Of a stretch of DNA of 46,158 nt, positions 1-7,799 are shown in pieces (within the stretch, counting starts at the first letter, position 1; every line of letters starts with the position of its first letter). The position numbers were made by a program, and so were the translations under genes. This stretch comes from an uncultured Alphaproteobacteria bacterium. GTDB lineage: Bacteria > Pseudomonadota > Alphaproteobacteria > Rhodobacterales > Rhodobacteraceae. The stretch lies in contig CACAFI010000009.1 in assembly GCA_902531755.1 (NCBI GenBank), positions 1-46,158 of the forward strand, written 5' to 3'. Under the pieces are notes generated by a model. The model was not told where the DNA came from and searched no databases. It was given only the letters and a program-made list of their open reading frames with translations.

Positions 1-294
1 TGGGAAATGTATGATCTGTTAAGCAATGAGAGTAAAGGATACGCTAGATATCGCTTCTCGTTCACCTCTACACTAGCCGGTTCTGAGAACTTGAAAGTAG
101 CTGTTCCAGGTATGGCCTATTTTAAATTTAATGGTAATTTAATTGAATATTATGGAGAGGTAGTAAATGGTGGGATTCCTATGTCTCAATTAAACCTTCC
201 TGCTGGAAAAATAAAACGCGTTTTCGAAAAATGGTCTTTTAGAACTTTGGACTCCGACCCAAAACTAAAGAAGCTATATACAAAAGGAGATTAA
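1..294 (+). CDS. SnoaL/NTF2-like protein, C-terminal part (partial)
   Basis: The reading frame is open from base 1, so the gene starts upstream of the window and only about the last 97 residues are seen. The pattern VPGMAYFKFNGNLIEYYGE resembles the strand where SnoaL/NTF2-like folds write 'x-G-x-a-x-f-r-dGkI-x-e-y-g-e'. This suggests a small alpha+beta barrel of the NTF2 superfamily, a fold used both for enzymes and for ligand binding. No catalytic residue can be assigned from this piece. It ends 2 bases before the CitE-like lyase start, so it is probably its operon partner. The family call rests on pattern resemblance only; an unrelated fold remains possible. Confidence 0.4.
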   Translation, partial: WEMYDLLSNESKGYARYRFSFTSTLAGSENLKVAVPGMAYFKFNGNLIEYYGEVVNGGIPMSQLNLPAGKIKRVFEKWSFRTLDSDPKLKKLYTKGD

Positions 295-296
295 TT

Positions 297-1148
297 TTGA
301 GCATTAGAGCACGACGAAGTTTCATTTTTACGCCTGGGTTAAAACCGGAAATGTTCCCAAAAGCGCTTGCCTGTGGTGTTGACATGGTGTGTGTAGAATT
401 GGAAGATGGTATAGCGCCGCATGATAAAGCCGAGGCCAGAAAGCATGCCTTAAATCTTTTTAAGGATGATAATGGCTTTGAAAATGTAGAGCGAATTCTT
501 AGAATTAATAGTATCCGCACGCAATTTGGCTTAGAAGACCTTCAGGCTGTTTTAAAAAGTGAAACCCCTCCCCCTGCGTTAATGCTTCCTAAAGTTATGG
601 ATGCAGAAGAAATTATAATTGTAGACGATCTATTATCAGAGGCAAATAAGGACTGTGATCTCCATCCAATCATTGAAACGAATAAAGGTTTAGAAAATGT
701 TTTTAAAATTGCAGGCGCAAGTAAAAGAATAAAAACTCTGTTTTTTGGCTTAATTGATATGGCAGCAGAACTTCGATGCAACCTAACCTGGGAAGATTTA
801 TTGTACGCGCGTTCAAGAGTGGTACATGCTGCTGCAAAAGAGGGTCTTGACGCAATAGACGGGCCCTATCTGGATCTTAGCGATAGTGATGGTCTTAAAC
901 GCTACTGTGAGCAAGCACGTAAACTAGGATTCACAGGGAAAGGTTCTATTAACCCAAAGCAAGTTCCAATAATTAATGATATATTTTCCCCTAACGATGA
1001 AGAGGTAAAAAAAGCTGAGCGAATTCTAAGTATTTTTGAAGATGCAAATACTGGTCTCGTGATGGTCGATGGAAAGTTGATCGAAAAGCCTGTTCTTAGA
1101 CAAATGGAGAGAACTATTGAGATTTCAAATAAATTGAAATCCTCCTGA
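297..1148 (+). CDS. HpcH/HpaI aldolase / citrate lyase (CitE-like) family CoA-ester lyase
   Basis: This 283-residue protein has the normal length for a CitE-like lyase, a Mg-dependent TIM-barrel enzyme that cleaves or forms malyl-CoA, citramalyl-CoA and related thioesters. Landmarks in order are RRSFIFTPG near the N-terminus, the metal-ligand strand VELEDG (about residues 33-38), LPKV, IIETNKG, FFGLIDMA, AIDGPY and GKGSINPKQV. The last is usually written G-K-x-x-I-H-P-x-Q, and here the His is Asn. The start is TTG at 297, with an AAAGGAGA ribosome site at about 283-290 inside the previous gene. The family is clear. The exact substrate (malyl-, methylmalyl- or citramalyl-CoA) cannot be read from sequence. 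It sits in a tight operon with a serine hydrolase and an AEC transporter, consistent with organic-acid metabolism. Confidence 0.85.
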   Translation: MSIRARRSFIFTPGLKPEMFPKALACGVDMVCVELEDGIAPHDKAEARKHALNLFKDDNGFENVERILRINSIRTQFGLEDLQAVLKSETPPPALMLPKVMDAEEIIIVDDLLSEANKDCDLHPIIETNKGLENVFKIAGASKRIKTLFFGLIDMAAELRCNLTWEDLLYARSRVVHAAAKEGLDAIDGPYLDLSDSDGLKRYCEQARKLGFTGKGSINPKQVPIINDIFSPNDEEVKKAERILSIFEDANTGLVMVDGKLIEKPVLRQMERTIEISNKLKSS

Positions 1149-1152
1149 TAGA

Positions 1153-2301
1153 ATGGAAAGCTTTGAAAAAGAAATAAGAGAAGTTTTTTTAAATTTGAAG
1201 ATTCCGTTTGTTGACTACGGCATAACACGAAGTGATGCTGTTTCTTTCAAAGGTGTTTTTAATCATCCAGAGTTCACAAATTTATCCCGAAATAAAAACT
1301 CATTGTTTCGAATGGCCTCAATGACTAAGCCTATAACGGCATATCTTACTTTGACCATGCTTGAAGATTATTCAATTCACTTAAACGAAAGAGTAGGGAT
1401 TTATGTTCCTGAAATTGATGATTTAAAAATTGCATATAAGGAACGGGATGTAATTAAATATAAGAAAAATGATGTGCCTATTACTTTTCATCATCTATTA
1501 AGCTGTACATCCGGTCATGCATATGAACATCACGATCCAATAATTTCAGAGTTACTTTCAAAAAAAGAAATTGCTCCGATGAAAAATGGTGATGATGCTT
1601 TTCTAAAAGCGCCGTTAGTATTTGAGCCTGGCAGTCGATGGGGTTACGGCATCTCCTACGGCTGGCTTGGCAAAGCTATAGAAGCAATCACTGGAGATTG
1701 CCTAGATGAAACCCTTAAAAAGTATCTTTGTCGTCCTTTAAATTTAGCGCAAACCTCCTTTAATCCAAGTCACTCACTTAGAAAAATACTAGCACCAGTA
1801 TATTTTAAAGACTCGGATGGTGTTTATTCGGACATTAGTAGGAAGATGACTCTGGGATTGAACCCTTTCCACTATGGTGGGGGAGGGATAACGTCTACCT
1901 TAAATGACTATTTGAAAATTCTTCAATTTTTTTTGAAACGTGTGAAGTCCGATACAGGGAACTCACTGGTGCCGCAAATGTTTAGAAACCAAATAGGCAA
2001 TTTTGGGATTCCAGCTTTAAAAAGCTATAATAAAGATTTAGCCTCAGATTACTATATTTATCAAAATGTCGAAAAGTCCTGGGGCTATGGCCTACTTATA
2101 AATAATGAACCAATGGCAGGCAAACGTGCTGCCGGAAGCGTGAGCTGGGCTGGTGTTTTAAATACATACTTCTGGGTGGACTCCAAAAGCGATATGGCTG
2201 GTGTATTATTAACACAAATACTACCCTGCTATACTCCCACGATTCTTAAAGCTTTCGGGTCTTTTGAAGAACTTTCCTATAAGTATTTAGTAAAGAGCTG
2301 A
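1153..2301 (+). CDS. Serine hydrolase of the beta-lactamase / EstB family
   Basis: This 382-residue protein has a class C beta-lactamase/DD-peptidase fold. The nucleophile motif SxxK is S56-M-T-K59 within FRMASMTKPIT. FEPGSRWGYG (about 157-166) carries the catalytic Tyr region, and the WLGKAIEAITG helix follows. Near the C-terminus SWAGVLNTYFWVD matches the EstB-type block 'W-x-G-x-x-G-T-x-F-W-x-D', with Asn where Gly is usual. No signal peptide is visible, which argues for a cytoplasmic esterase or amidase rather than a wall enzyme. It starts 4 bases after the lyase stop, so co-translation is likely. The substrate is unknown; true beta-lactam resistance activity is not suggested. Confidence 0.85.
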   Translation: MESFEKEIREVFLNLKIPFVDYGITRSDAVSFKGVFNHPEFTNLSRNKNSLFRMASMTKPITAYLTLTMLEDYSIHLNERVGIYVPEIDDLKIAYKERDVIKYKKNDVPITFHHLLSCTSGHAYEHHDPIISELLSKKEIAPMKNGDDAFLKAPLVFEPGSRWGYGISYGWLGKAIEAITGDCLDETLKKYLCRPLNLAQTSFNPSHSLRKILAPVYFKDSDGVYSDISRKMTLGLNPFHYGGGGITSTLNDYLKILQFFLKRVKSDTGNSLVPQMFRNQIGNFGIPALKSYNKDLASDYYIYQNVEKSWGYGLLINNEPMAGKRAAGSVSWAGVLNTYFWVDSKSDMAGVLLTQILPCYTPTILKAFGSFEELSYKYLVKS

Positions 2302-2305
2302 TCAC

Positions 2306-3079
2306 TTGTTTTTTATTTTTTCAAAAATATTTAGTTTTTTTTTAGACCCTTTAAACCTCCTACTAATTTCATTCCTTCTATTTATTTTTATTATTGCTAG
2401 GGCAAAACGAAACAAATTTAAAGGCACGTTTTGGTTTATTCTTTTTTGGTTTATATTGTTATACAAACCTCTACCTGAGTTTCTTTTAAAAACTATCGAA
2501 GATCCATTTGTCTATAATGAGAAGGTACTTCTTGGATTAGAGGGGTTAGTTATATTGGGTGGTGGGACAGGCTCTGGAAAAGTAGCTAAAGACAGAAATG
2601 ATTACACTTTAGGAGAAGGCTCAGAGAGAATATTTAAGGGATTAGAATTTCTTAAACAAAAGCCTGAAGGAAAGATTATTTTCACAGGCTTTTCTGGAAA
2701 CCTGTTTCATGAAGGACTATCAGAAGCAGAGATAATAGAACAAGTAGTTAAAGCTTTAAATACAGATTCCACAAATGTTTTATTTGAACGGCGTTCACGA
2801 AATACCTTCGAAAACGCTCTTTACAGCGGAAAAATGATTGAGAGCCTTCAAATTAAAAAGTGGGGTATCGTGACTTCAGCTAGCCATATGAAAAGAGCTA
2901 CTGCCACCTTTGAGAAACAATGCCCTGAGATAAACTTCGAACCAATACCTGTTGATTTCCGAACGGCAAACTCGATATACTGGAGTAGAGGAAATATGCA
3001 AGGTAGTATTGATCTTTGGCGTATTTATATACATGAAACTATAGGATACTGGATTTATAAGTTGACAAGGAAACTCTAA
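2306..3079 (+). CDS. YdcF/SanA-type DUF218 membrane protein
   Basis: This 257-residue protein has two hydrophobic N-terminal segments (about 8-30 and 38-56) followed by a DUF218 domain. Domain landmarks are LVILGGGTGSG (about 81-91), IIFTGFSGN, the conserved ERRSRNTFENA block and WGIVTSASHMKRA, where the His-Met-x-Arg pattern is typical. DUF218 proteins such as SanA, ElyC and YdcF act at the inner membrane and are linked genetically to envelope integrity; their chemistry is poorly defined. The start used is TTG at 2306, 4 bases after the hydrolase stop. The last base of its stop codon is the first base of the BLUF gene start, implying translational coupling with the light sensor. Confidence 0.8.
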   Translation: MFFIFSKIFSFFLDPLNLLLISFLLFIFIIARAKRNKFKGTFWFILFWFILLYKPLPEFLLKTIEDPFVYNEKVLLGLEGLVILGGGTGSGKVAKDRNDYTLGEGSERIFKGLEFLKQKPEGKIIFTGFSGNLFHEGLSEAEIIEQVVKALNTDSTNVLFERRSRNTFENALYSGKMIESLQIKKWGIVTSASHMKRATATFEKQCPEINFEPIPVDFRTANSIYWSRGNMQGSIDLWRIYIHETIGYWIYKLTRKL

Positions 3080-3489
3080 TGAAACTGACGCAGCTCGTTT
3101 ATTGCTCCCAGCCCTTTGGGTATAGTTTGGAAATTTTATCGGCGATACTTATCGCCTCAAGAGCAAACAATAGAAAACGGGATATCACCGGCACTTTAAT
3201 TTGTCGCTCGGATATTTTTCTACAGCTTCTGGAAGGCCCCGAACAGCAAGTGAAGAAAACCTATGAGGCAATACAAAATGATGATCGCCATATTAATATT
3301 TACCACCTACTTGATCAAAATGTTGATAAACGATTATTTCCTGCGTGGGCAATGAAAGACGATCCCGTTAAGACGTGGATGTGGAGCCGGGAGGAGGTTT
3401 CAAACGGAATAGTCAAAAGTTTGTCTAAGGCCGAGGTAGAACAGGTTTTTGTTAAACTTTCTAAAGAAGCAACAATTTTTAACTTTTAG
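3079..3489 (+). CDS. BLUF-domain blue-light photoreceptor (short, single domain)
   Basis: The 136-residue protein is one BLUF domain with a short helical tail. BLUF binds FAD noncovalently and signals through a hydrogen-bond switch among Tyr, Gln and Trp/Met. All key positions are present: Tyr8 in LVYCS, Asn31 in ASRANNRKRDITG, Gln49 in FLQLLEGP and Trp90 in FPAWAMKD. The Asn-Gln distance (18) and Gln-Trp distance (41) are those of AppA (N45, Q63, W104). No output domain is fused, so output must go through a partner protein. Position inside a tight operon, overlapping the YdcF-type gene by one base and 3 bases before a small membrane protein, makes those neighbours candidate partners (inference). 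Confidence 0.93.
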   Translation: MKLTQLVYCSQPFGYSLEILSAILIASRANNRKRDITGTLICRSDIFLQLLEGPEQQVKKTYEAIQNDDRHINIYHLLDQNVDKRLFPAWAMKDDPVKTWMWSREEVSNGIVKSLSKAEVEQVFVKLSKEATIFNF

Positions 3490-3492
3490 ACA

Positions 3493-3759
3493 ATGTCTGA
3501 GTATATGAGCTATTTAAAGTATTTTATTGCTTTTATCTGCTTTGTTTTAAGTTGTATTTTTTTGATAGTATTTTTACTAGAGTTATATGAACTCATAAAT
3601 AGGTGCTACAGTGTCAATCGCTTTTCGGTTTCTGTTTTAAACTGTATACAAGTGTTTTATTATGAAATACTTAAAACAAGCTTGCTCGTAGTAGCATTAT
3701 TCCTACTGGCCATTTTTATAATGCAAAAAGTTACAGTTCCTTTCAAATCGGGTGATTAA
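3493..3759 (+). CDS. Small two-helix membrane protein, unknown family
   Basis: I do not recognise this 88-residue protein. It has two strongly hydrophobic stretches (about 8-29 and 57-81) separated by a polar stretch with Tyr, Asn and Arg (ELINRCYSVNRFSVSVLN), and a short charged tail. It is reminiscent in size of small accessory subunits of transporters or sensors. The gene starts 3 bases after the BLUF stop, and its TAA stop overlaps the ATG of the AEC transporter (TAATG at 3757-3761). That makes accidental coding unlikely and argues for co-translation. A role as membrane partner of either the BLUF protein or the transporter is only a guess. Confidence 0.65.
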   Translation: MSEYMSYLKYFIAFICFVLSCIFLIVFLLELYELINRCYSVNRFSVSVLNCIQVFYYEILKTSLLVVALFLLAIFIMQKVTVPFKSGD

Positions 3760-4685
3760 TGTCTGATGTCTTAAATTTGACGATTCCAATGTTTTCTCTA
3801 ATTGGTATTGGCTATTTATTGAAAAAAATTCGGTTCATGTCAGGACAAGATGGCACTGTTTTATCAAAGTTTGCTTTTTATATTTTGCTGCCTCCACTTA
3901 TGTTCACAAGTATTCTTTCAGGCGATGCAAGTAAAAGCTTAAATGTAAACTTTATTTTTAGTTATGAGATCATAACAATATCAATCTTTGTTCTTACCTA
4001 TCTATTGGGGCTTCTGATTAAACTTAAGACAATGGAGAAGGCAATATTTGGTCTAAATGCCGCTTATCCTAATTATGGCTATATTGGGGTTCCCTTATGC
4101 ATTTTAGCGTTTGGTGCAGAAGCCGCAATACCATTAGCTTTGATCCTTTTAGCCGATACTTTTGTTTTATTAACTACTCTAATTGTATACAAATTGACGG
4201 AGAATAGAAAAATAAGCCTAAGAGAGCTAAGCAAAGAGGTAGTTAAACGTTTCATTTACAATCCCCTTATGATGTCTGTTTTTGTAGCCTTTATATTTTC
4301 AATTGCGGACATAAATATAATAACGGCGATTGATAGAACACTTACGATTATTGCCGCATCGGCCACTGCAGTTGCTTTAATCGCTCTTGGTGTTTCACTA
4401 AATCTTACATCTATTAGAAATCAAAGGGGTGTTTTATTTCTTATAACTTTAATAAAACTCGTAGTGCATCCGATATTAATATTTATCATTTTTCAATTTC
4501 AAAACGGTATCGACCCTATTTGGGTTAAAACAGCAATTGTTTGTGCAAGCTTACCGGTTGCAGCAAATGTTTTCGTTTTGGCAAATTATTACAAAACATT
4601 TTCTAATGAAAGTGCTGCTGCTATAACAATAACAACTATTGCTTCAAGCATAACAGTTACAATTACACTCTTATTGACTCTATAA
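3759..4685 (+). CDS. AEC-family transporter (auxin efflux carrier / malate permease-like)
   Basis: This 308-residue, very hydrophobic protein has about ten predicted membrane segments in two halves, the layout of the AEC (MdcF/YfdV) family. The N-terminal MFSLIGIGYLLKK, the AAYPNYGYIGVPL block and ALIALGVSL in the second half are typical family patterns. Bacterial members move dicarboxylates such as malate or malonate, or other small organic anions, across the inner membrane. Its start overlaps the stop of the small membrane gene (TAATG), so it is the last member of the seven-gene string. A link to the CitE-like lyase, which works on dicarboxyl-CoA esters, is a reasonable but unproven inference. 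Confidence 0.88.
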   Translation: MSDVLNLTIPMFSLIGIGYLLKKIRFMSGQDGTVLSKFAFYILLPPLMFTSILSGDASKSLNVNFIFSYEIITISIFVLTYLLGLLIKLKTMEKAIFGLNAAYPNYGYIGVPLCILAFGAEAAIPLALILLADTFVLLTTLIVYKLTENRKISLRELSKEVVKRFIYNPLMMSVFVAFIFSIADINIITAIDRTLTIIAASATAVALIALGVSLNLTSIRNQRGVLFLITLIKLVVHPILIFIIFQFQNGIDPIWVKTAIVCASLPVAANVFVLANYYKTFSNESAAAITITTIASSITVTITLLLTL

Positions 4686-4695
4686 TTTATCATAG

Positions 4696-4854
4696 ACACT
4701 TTCTGATCTAACTATCACTAAAATTTCAAGTGGATCTTTTTTAGGTGATGTTCAAATCAAAGATACAAGTAGTTAAAAAATTCTCTTTTTCCTTGATGAT
4801 ACCGATGTTGGTCCGATCGATTCTGACGACTTTATTGTTAAAGTTTTTGTTTAG
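4696..4854 (+). pseudogene. Coding-like remnant with internal stop, unknown family
   Basis: Between the AEC transporter and the convergent ABC-F gene, one forward frame reads protein-like on both sides of a single TAA. It goes from 4696 through SSGSFLGDVQIKDTSS, a stop at 4774-4776, then ILFFLDDTDVGPIDSDDF, ending at a TAG at 4852-4854. The alternating hydrophobic and acidic pattern continues in the same frame past the stop, as expected for a decayed 3' gene end. The piece has no start codon and I cannot name the family. It could be chance, as only about 50 codons are involved. Confidence 0.3.
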
Positions 4855-4876
4855 ACTTGTAGTCACTATTTTTATG

Positions 4877-6709
4877 TTATTGACTTAGTTCTTCCAATTC
4901 AAGCCAACGCTCCTCATATTGTTCTAACTGATCTTTTGCTAATTTCAGCTCTTTAGTCATTTCAATAAAGCCATCGGGATCACTTTTATAAAAGTCTCCG
5001 TCGGATAACTTCTCTGTAAGGTTATAAATCTCAACTTCTTTGTCTTCAATTTGCTTAGGAAGATTTTTCAACTCATATTCAAGTTTATAGGTAAGTTTCT
5101 TAGTTTCAGATGACTCTTTTTTATGCTCAAATTTTTTTGCCTGATTAAAATTTTCTTTTTTCTTATCATTTTTTATCGAAGGAGATCTTTTTTGATTGAG
5201 ATAGTCAGAATATCCACCTATACATTCTTCAATCTTTCCATCCCCCTCAAAGGACAAAACCTTGGTTACAGTCTGATCCAAAAAATCACGGTCGTGTGAA
5301 ACCAGCAACAATGTGCCCTCATAATTAATAAGTATTTCCTCAAGCATGTCTAGTGTTTCCATGTCGAGATCATTTGTAGGTTCATCAAGAATAAGACAGG
5401 TTTTCGGATCGGCTAGAATTTTTGCAAGCTTTAATCGGTTTTTTTGTCCACCGGAAAGTGTGCCGACCTTATCGAGCACACCACTTGGATCAAACATGAA
5501 GTCTTTCAGGTATCCATAGATATGCCGTGTCTTCCCTCGAACATCAATATAGTCTCCGCCATTGGGCGCTATTACATCTTTTAATCGGTCGTTTGGTCTT
5601 AGATCACTTCGGTTTTGGTCAAAGTATGAAAACTCGATCGTCTTTTGCACTTTCACACTTCCACGATCCGCTTCACATTCTTTGAGAATAAGCTTTAAAA
5701 AAGTAGATTTTCCTGATCCATTTTTACCAATGATCCCAATGCGATCCCCTCTTTTAATACGGATATTAAATCCATTTAGTATGTTGATGGTGTCCTCATC
5801 ATTCTGAAATGATTTATGAACATTATAAAATTCACAGATAACTTTCGTGTGATTATCAAGATCTTTAATGGGCTCATAACTGATTTTTTTTGTTGCACGA
5901 CGATACGCTGACTCGTCAGCCTTTAACCTATCTCTCATCTCGCGTACCTGATTGAGACGTCGTACATTCCTTTTCACACGTGCTTTAACACCACGGGACG
6001 CCCATTCTACCTCTTGGGCAACAATTTGTTTTCTTTTTTGAAGCTCTCGTTCCTCTTGCTCCAATAGCATAGTTGACCATTCATCAAAAAACTTAAATCC
6101 TTTGGGACTTACCTTAAGTTTTCCCCTATCCAGCCAAAATACCTTATTTGTTATATTTTCTAAGAAGCGCTTATCGTGGGAAATACAGAGTATCGCTCCT
6201 TGATAATTATTCAGATATCCTTCTAGCCAGCTAATCGCTTCCAAATCTAAATGGTTCGTTGGTTCGTCAAGCAAAAGTATGTCGGGCTCTTCAACAAACG
6301 CTTTCGCCAAACCGGCTCTTCGTAGCTGTCCCCCAGATAACATTGTCATGGGTTTTTTTACATCCAAATCGAGTGCCTCTGCTGCAATATCCACTTTATA
6401 TTGATAGAGTTCCCGGTCTTCACCCTTGATATTATTAAAGATAAAATCAAATACTGTTTCTTTCTCATTTGGTTGAAAGTCTTGGACTAAATATCCTATT
6501 GTTGTTCCAGGGTTTTCCCAGCGTTCCCCTTCGTCCAGTGATTTAACACCTGTTATAATATTCATAATTGTTGATTTACCTGCACCATTTTTTCCGACGA
6601 GGGCAATACGGCTACCCTGATGTATATTCAAAGTGAGATCCTCAAATACAGGCGTCTCTTTATATCGGACGAGGGCATCTTTTATGGAAAATATAAGTTG
6701 TGAAGACAT
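4877..6709 (-). CDS. uup: ABC-F family ATPase, Uup-type
   Basis: This soluble ABC protein of about 610 residues has two nucleotide-binding domains and no membrane segments. Walker A motifs are GKNGAGKST (about 39-47) and GKNGSGKST in the second half; signatures are LSGGQLRR and LSGGQKNR; Walker B sites end LLLDEPTNHLD and LILDEPTNDLD. A charged linker joins the domains. The C-terminal 90 residues form a predicted coiled coil (VEIYNLTEKL...ELKLAKDQLEQYEERW), the hallmark of Uup over EttA. ABC-F proteins act on ribosomes; Uup also affects transposon excision and branched DNA. I chose the ATG at 6709 (MSSQLIF) because the longer frame starting at 6748 would run into the 3' end of tRNA-Arg. Confidence 0.88.
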   Translation of the reverse strand: MSSQLIFSIKDALVRYKETPVFEDLTLNIHQGSRIALVGKNGAGKSTIMNIITGVKSLDEGERWENPGTTIGYLVQDFQPNEKETVFDFIFNNIKGEDRELYQYKVDIAAEALDLDVKKPMTMLSGGQLRRAGLAKAFVEEPDILLLDEPTNHLDLEAISWLEGYLNNYQGAILCISHDKRFLENITNKVFWLDRGKLKVSPKGFKFFDEWSTMLLEQEERELQKRKQIVAQEVEWASRGVKARVKRNVRRLNQVREMRDRLKADESAYRRATKKISYEPIKDLDNHTKVICEFYNVHKSFQNDEDTINILNGFNIRIKRGDRIGIIGKNGSGKSTFLKLILKECEADRGSVKVQKTIEFSYFDQNRSDLRPNDRLKDVIAPNGGDYIDVRGKTRHIYGYLKDFMFDPSGVLDKVGTLSGGQKNRLKLAKILADPKTCLILDEPTNDLDMETLDMLEEILINYEGTLLLVSHDRDFLDQTVTKVLSFEGDGKIEECIGGYSDYLNQKRSPSIKNDKKKENFNQAKKFEHKKESSETKKLTYKLEYELKNLPKQIEDKEVEIYNLTEKLSDGDFYKSDPDGFIEMTKELKLAKDQLEQYEERWLELEELSQ

Positions 6710-6740
6710 TAATTTATTTAGAATAAATAGTGTTTTTTCT

Positions 6741-6817
6741 TGGCGCACCGGGGAGGATTCGAACCCCCGACCCCCTGATTCGTAGTCAGGTACTCTATCC
6801 AGCTGAGCTACCGGTGC
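6741..6817 (-). tRNA. tRNA-Arg (anticodon ACG)
   Basis: The reverse complement from 6817 folds as a full cloverleaf. The acceptor arm GCACCGG pairs with CCGGTGC, the D arm is GCTC-AGCTGGATA-GAGT, and the anticodon stem is CCTGA/TCAGG around CTACGAA, giving anticodon ACG. The T arm contains GGTTCGAATCC. The 3' CCA is encoded (6741-6743). ACG is normally edited to ICG by TadA and reads the CGU/CGC/CGA codons. It lies 31 bases upstream of the ABC-F start on the same strand, so the two may share a transcript. Confidence 0.97.
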
Positions 6818-6953
6818 AATTATTGCGAATTTAATGAGGTGTTACCGAATTGTAAATACAAATCCTGCTAAATTAATGTGTCGATATTAAAAATAGCCAA
6901 TTGACAATAAAGCCTGTTTCTATTAATCAATAAGGCTTGAAGGGATTTGTGTA

Positions 6954-7088
6954 ATGAAAAGAACATATCAACCCAGCAACCGAGTTAGAAAGCGTCGCCA
7001 CGGGTTTCGTTTGAGATCATCAACAAGTGCTGGTAGAAAAATCCTTAACCGACGACGAGCACGCGGTAGGAAGACATTATCCGCATAA
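6954..7088 (+). CDS. rpmH: 50S ribosomal protein L34
   Basis: The 44-residue product starts [19 protein letters not shown] and ends GRKTLSA, the full length and signature of bacterial L34, a very basic peptide buried in 23S rRNA. An AGGGA ribosome site lies at 6941-6945, 8 bases before the ATG. rnpA follows 36 bases later, the universal rpmH-rnpA pair. Upstream to tRNA-Arg is a divergent spacer of about 136 bases that should hold promoters for both directions. A TTGACA at 6901-6906 is a possible -35 element, but no good -10 sits at the right distance. Confidence 0.97.
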   Translation: MKRTYQPSNRVRKRRHGFRLRSSTSAGRKILNRRRARGRKTLSA

Positions 7089-7124
7089 TATTCTACGTAG
7101 TCTTGACGGCTATAGGGAGTACTT

Positions 7125-7484
7125 ATGGATATCCAAACAATCAAAAAGCGCCGAGATTTTCTTAAGGGTAATAACGCGCGTTATGCTGCAATGCCATCCG
7201 TGGTTGTTCAAAGCTACGTGCGAACCGATGACGTAGTGGAGACAGATGAATCCGTCATGATGGGTATTACATGTTCGAAAAAAGTTGGGAATGCTGTCAT
7301 ACGAAACAGAGCGAAACGGCGATTAAGAGAAGCGGGAAAGATTGTACTCAAGGAAATAGGTGAAAAAAAAACAAATTATATTTTCATCGCTCGCAAAGAC
7401 ACAACGGTTAAGGTAAAATTTACCGATCTTTGTAATGATATAGAAATTGGTATAAAGAGAATTTGCGGACGCGAGATAGGATAA
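7125..7484 (+). CDS. rnpA: Ribonuclease P protein component
   Basis: This 119-residue basic protein binds the RNase P RNA and helps it process tRNA 5' ends. The diagnostic RNR block GNAVIRNRAKRRLREA lies at about 55-70, preceded by the MMGITCSKKV strand. An AGGGAG ribosome site at 7114-7119 fits the ATG at 7125. The gene sits between rpmH and yidD, as in most bacteria. Confidence 0.96.
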   Translation: MDIQTIKKRRDFLKGNNARYAAMPSVVVQSYVRTDDVVETDESVMMGITCSKKVGNAVIRNRAKRRLREAGKIVLKEIGEKKTNYIFIARKDTTVKVKFTDLCNDIEIGIKRICGREIG

Positions 7485-7487
7485 TAG

Positions 7488-7733
7488 ATGCTCATAAAAA
7501 TTTTCTCATTTCCCATTCACATATATCGGCTTTTCATCAGTCCCTTAACCGGAAAGAATTGTCGCTTTGAGCCGACATGCTCTGAATACGCTTTGACGGC
7601 GTTAAAAACTCATGGAATTTTTTATGGATCCTACCTTTCTTTAAAGAGAATACTCAGATGTCATCCGTTTAGCCGCTACTCCGGATATGATCCTGTCCCG
7701 AGTAAAAAGCGACCAAAGGATATTACTCGATAA
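7488..7733 (+). CDS. yidD: Membrane protein insertion efficiency factor YidD
   Basis: This 81-residue protein has the family pattern LFISPLTGKNCRFEPTCSEY (residues 15-34), then a GIFYGSYLSLKRILRCHPF block and YDPVP. The conserved cysteines are Cys25, Cys31 and Cys58. YidD is a small amphipathic inner-membrane-associated protein that aids YidC-dependent insertion. It starts 3 bases after the rnpA stop and precedes yidC, the standard arrangement. Confidence 0.95.
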   Translation: MLIKIFSFPIHIYRLFISPLTGKNCRFEPTCSEYALTALKTHGIFYGSYLSLKRILRCHPFSRYSGYDPVPSKKRPKDITR

Positions 7734-7799
7734 ATCAATTGAATTAAGTAATTAGTAACCATATATTAGTCGCAGAATATTAAAGAGAAGGCAGAGCAG

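Noticed and set aside
6710..6748. Longer ABC-F start at 6748
   Set aside because: It would overlap the 3' end of tRNA-Arg, and the added residues match nothing in the family.
6901..6929. TTGACA before rpmH as a promoter
   Set aside because: The -35 is perfect, but the hexamers 14-18 bases downstream match the -10 poorly, so I do not list it as a feature.
7027..7236. 69-codon + strand frame overlapping rpmH and rnpA
   Set aside because: It overlaps two certain genes in another frame and has no independent support.
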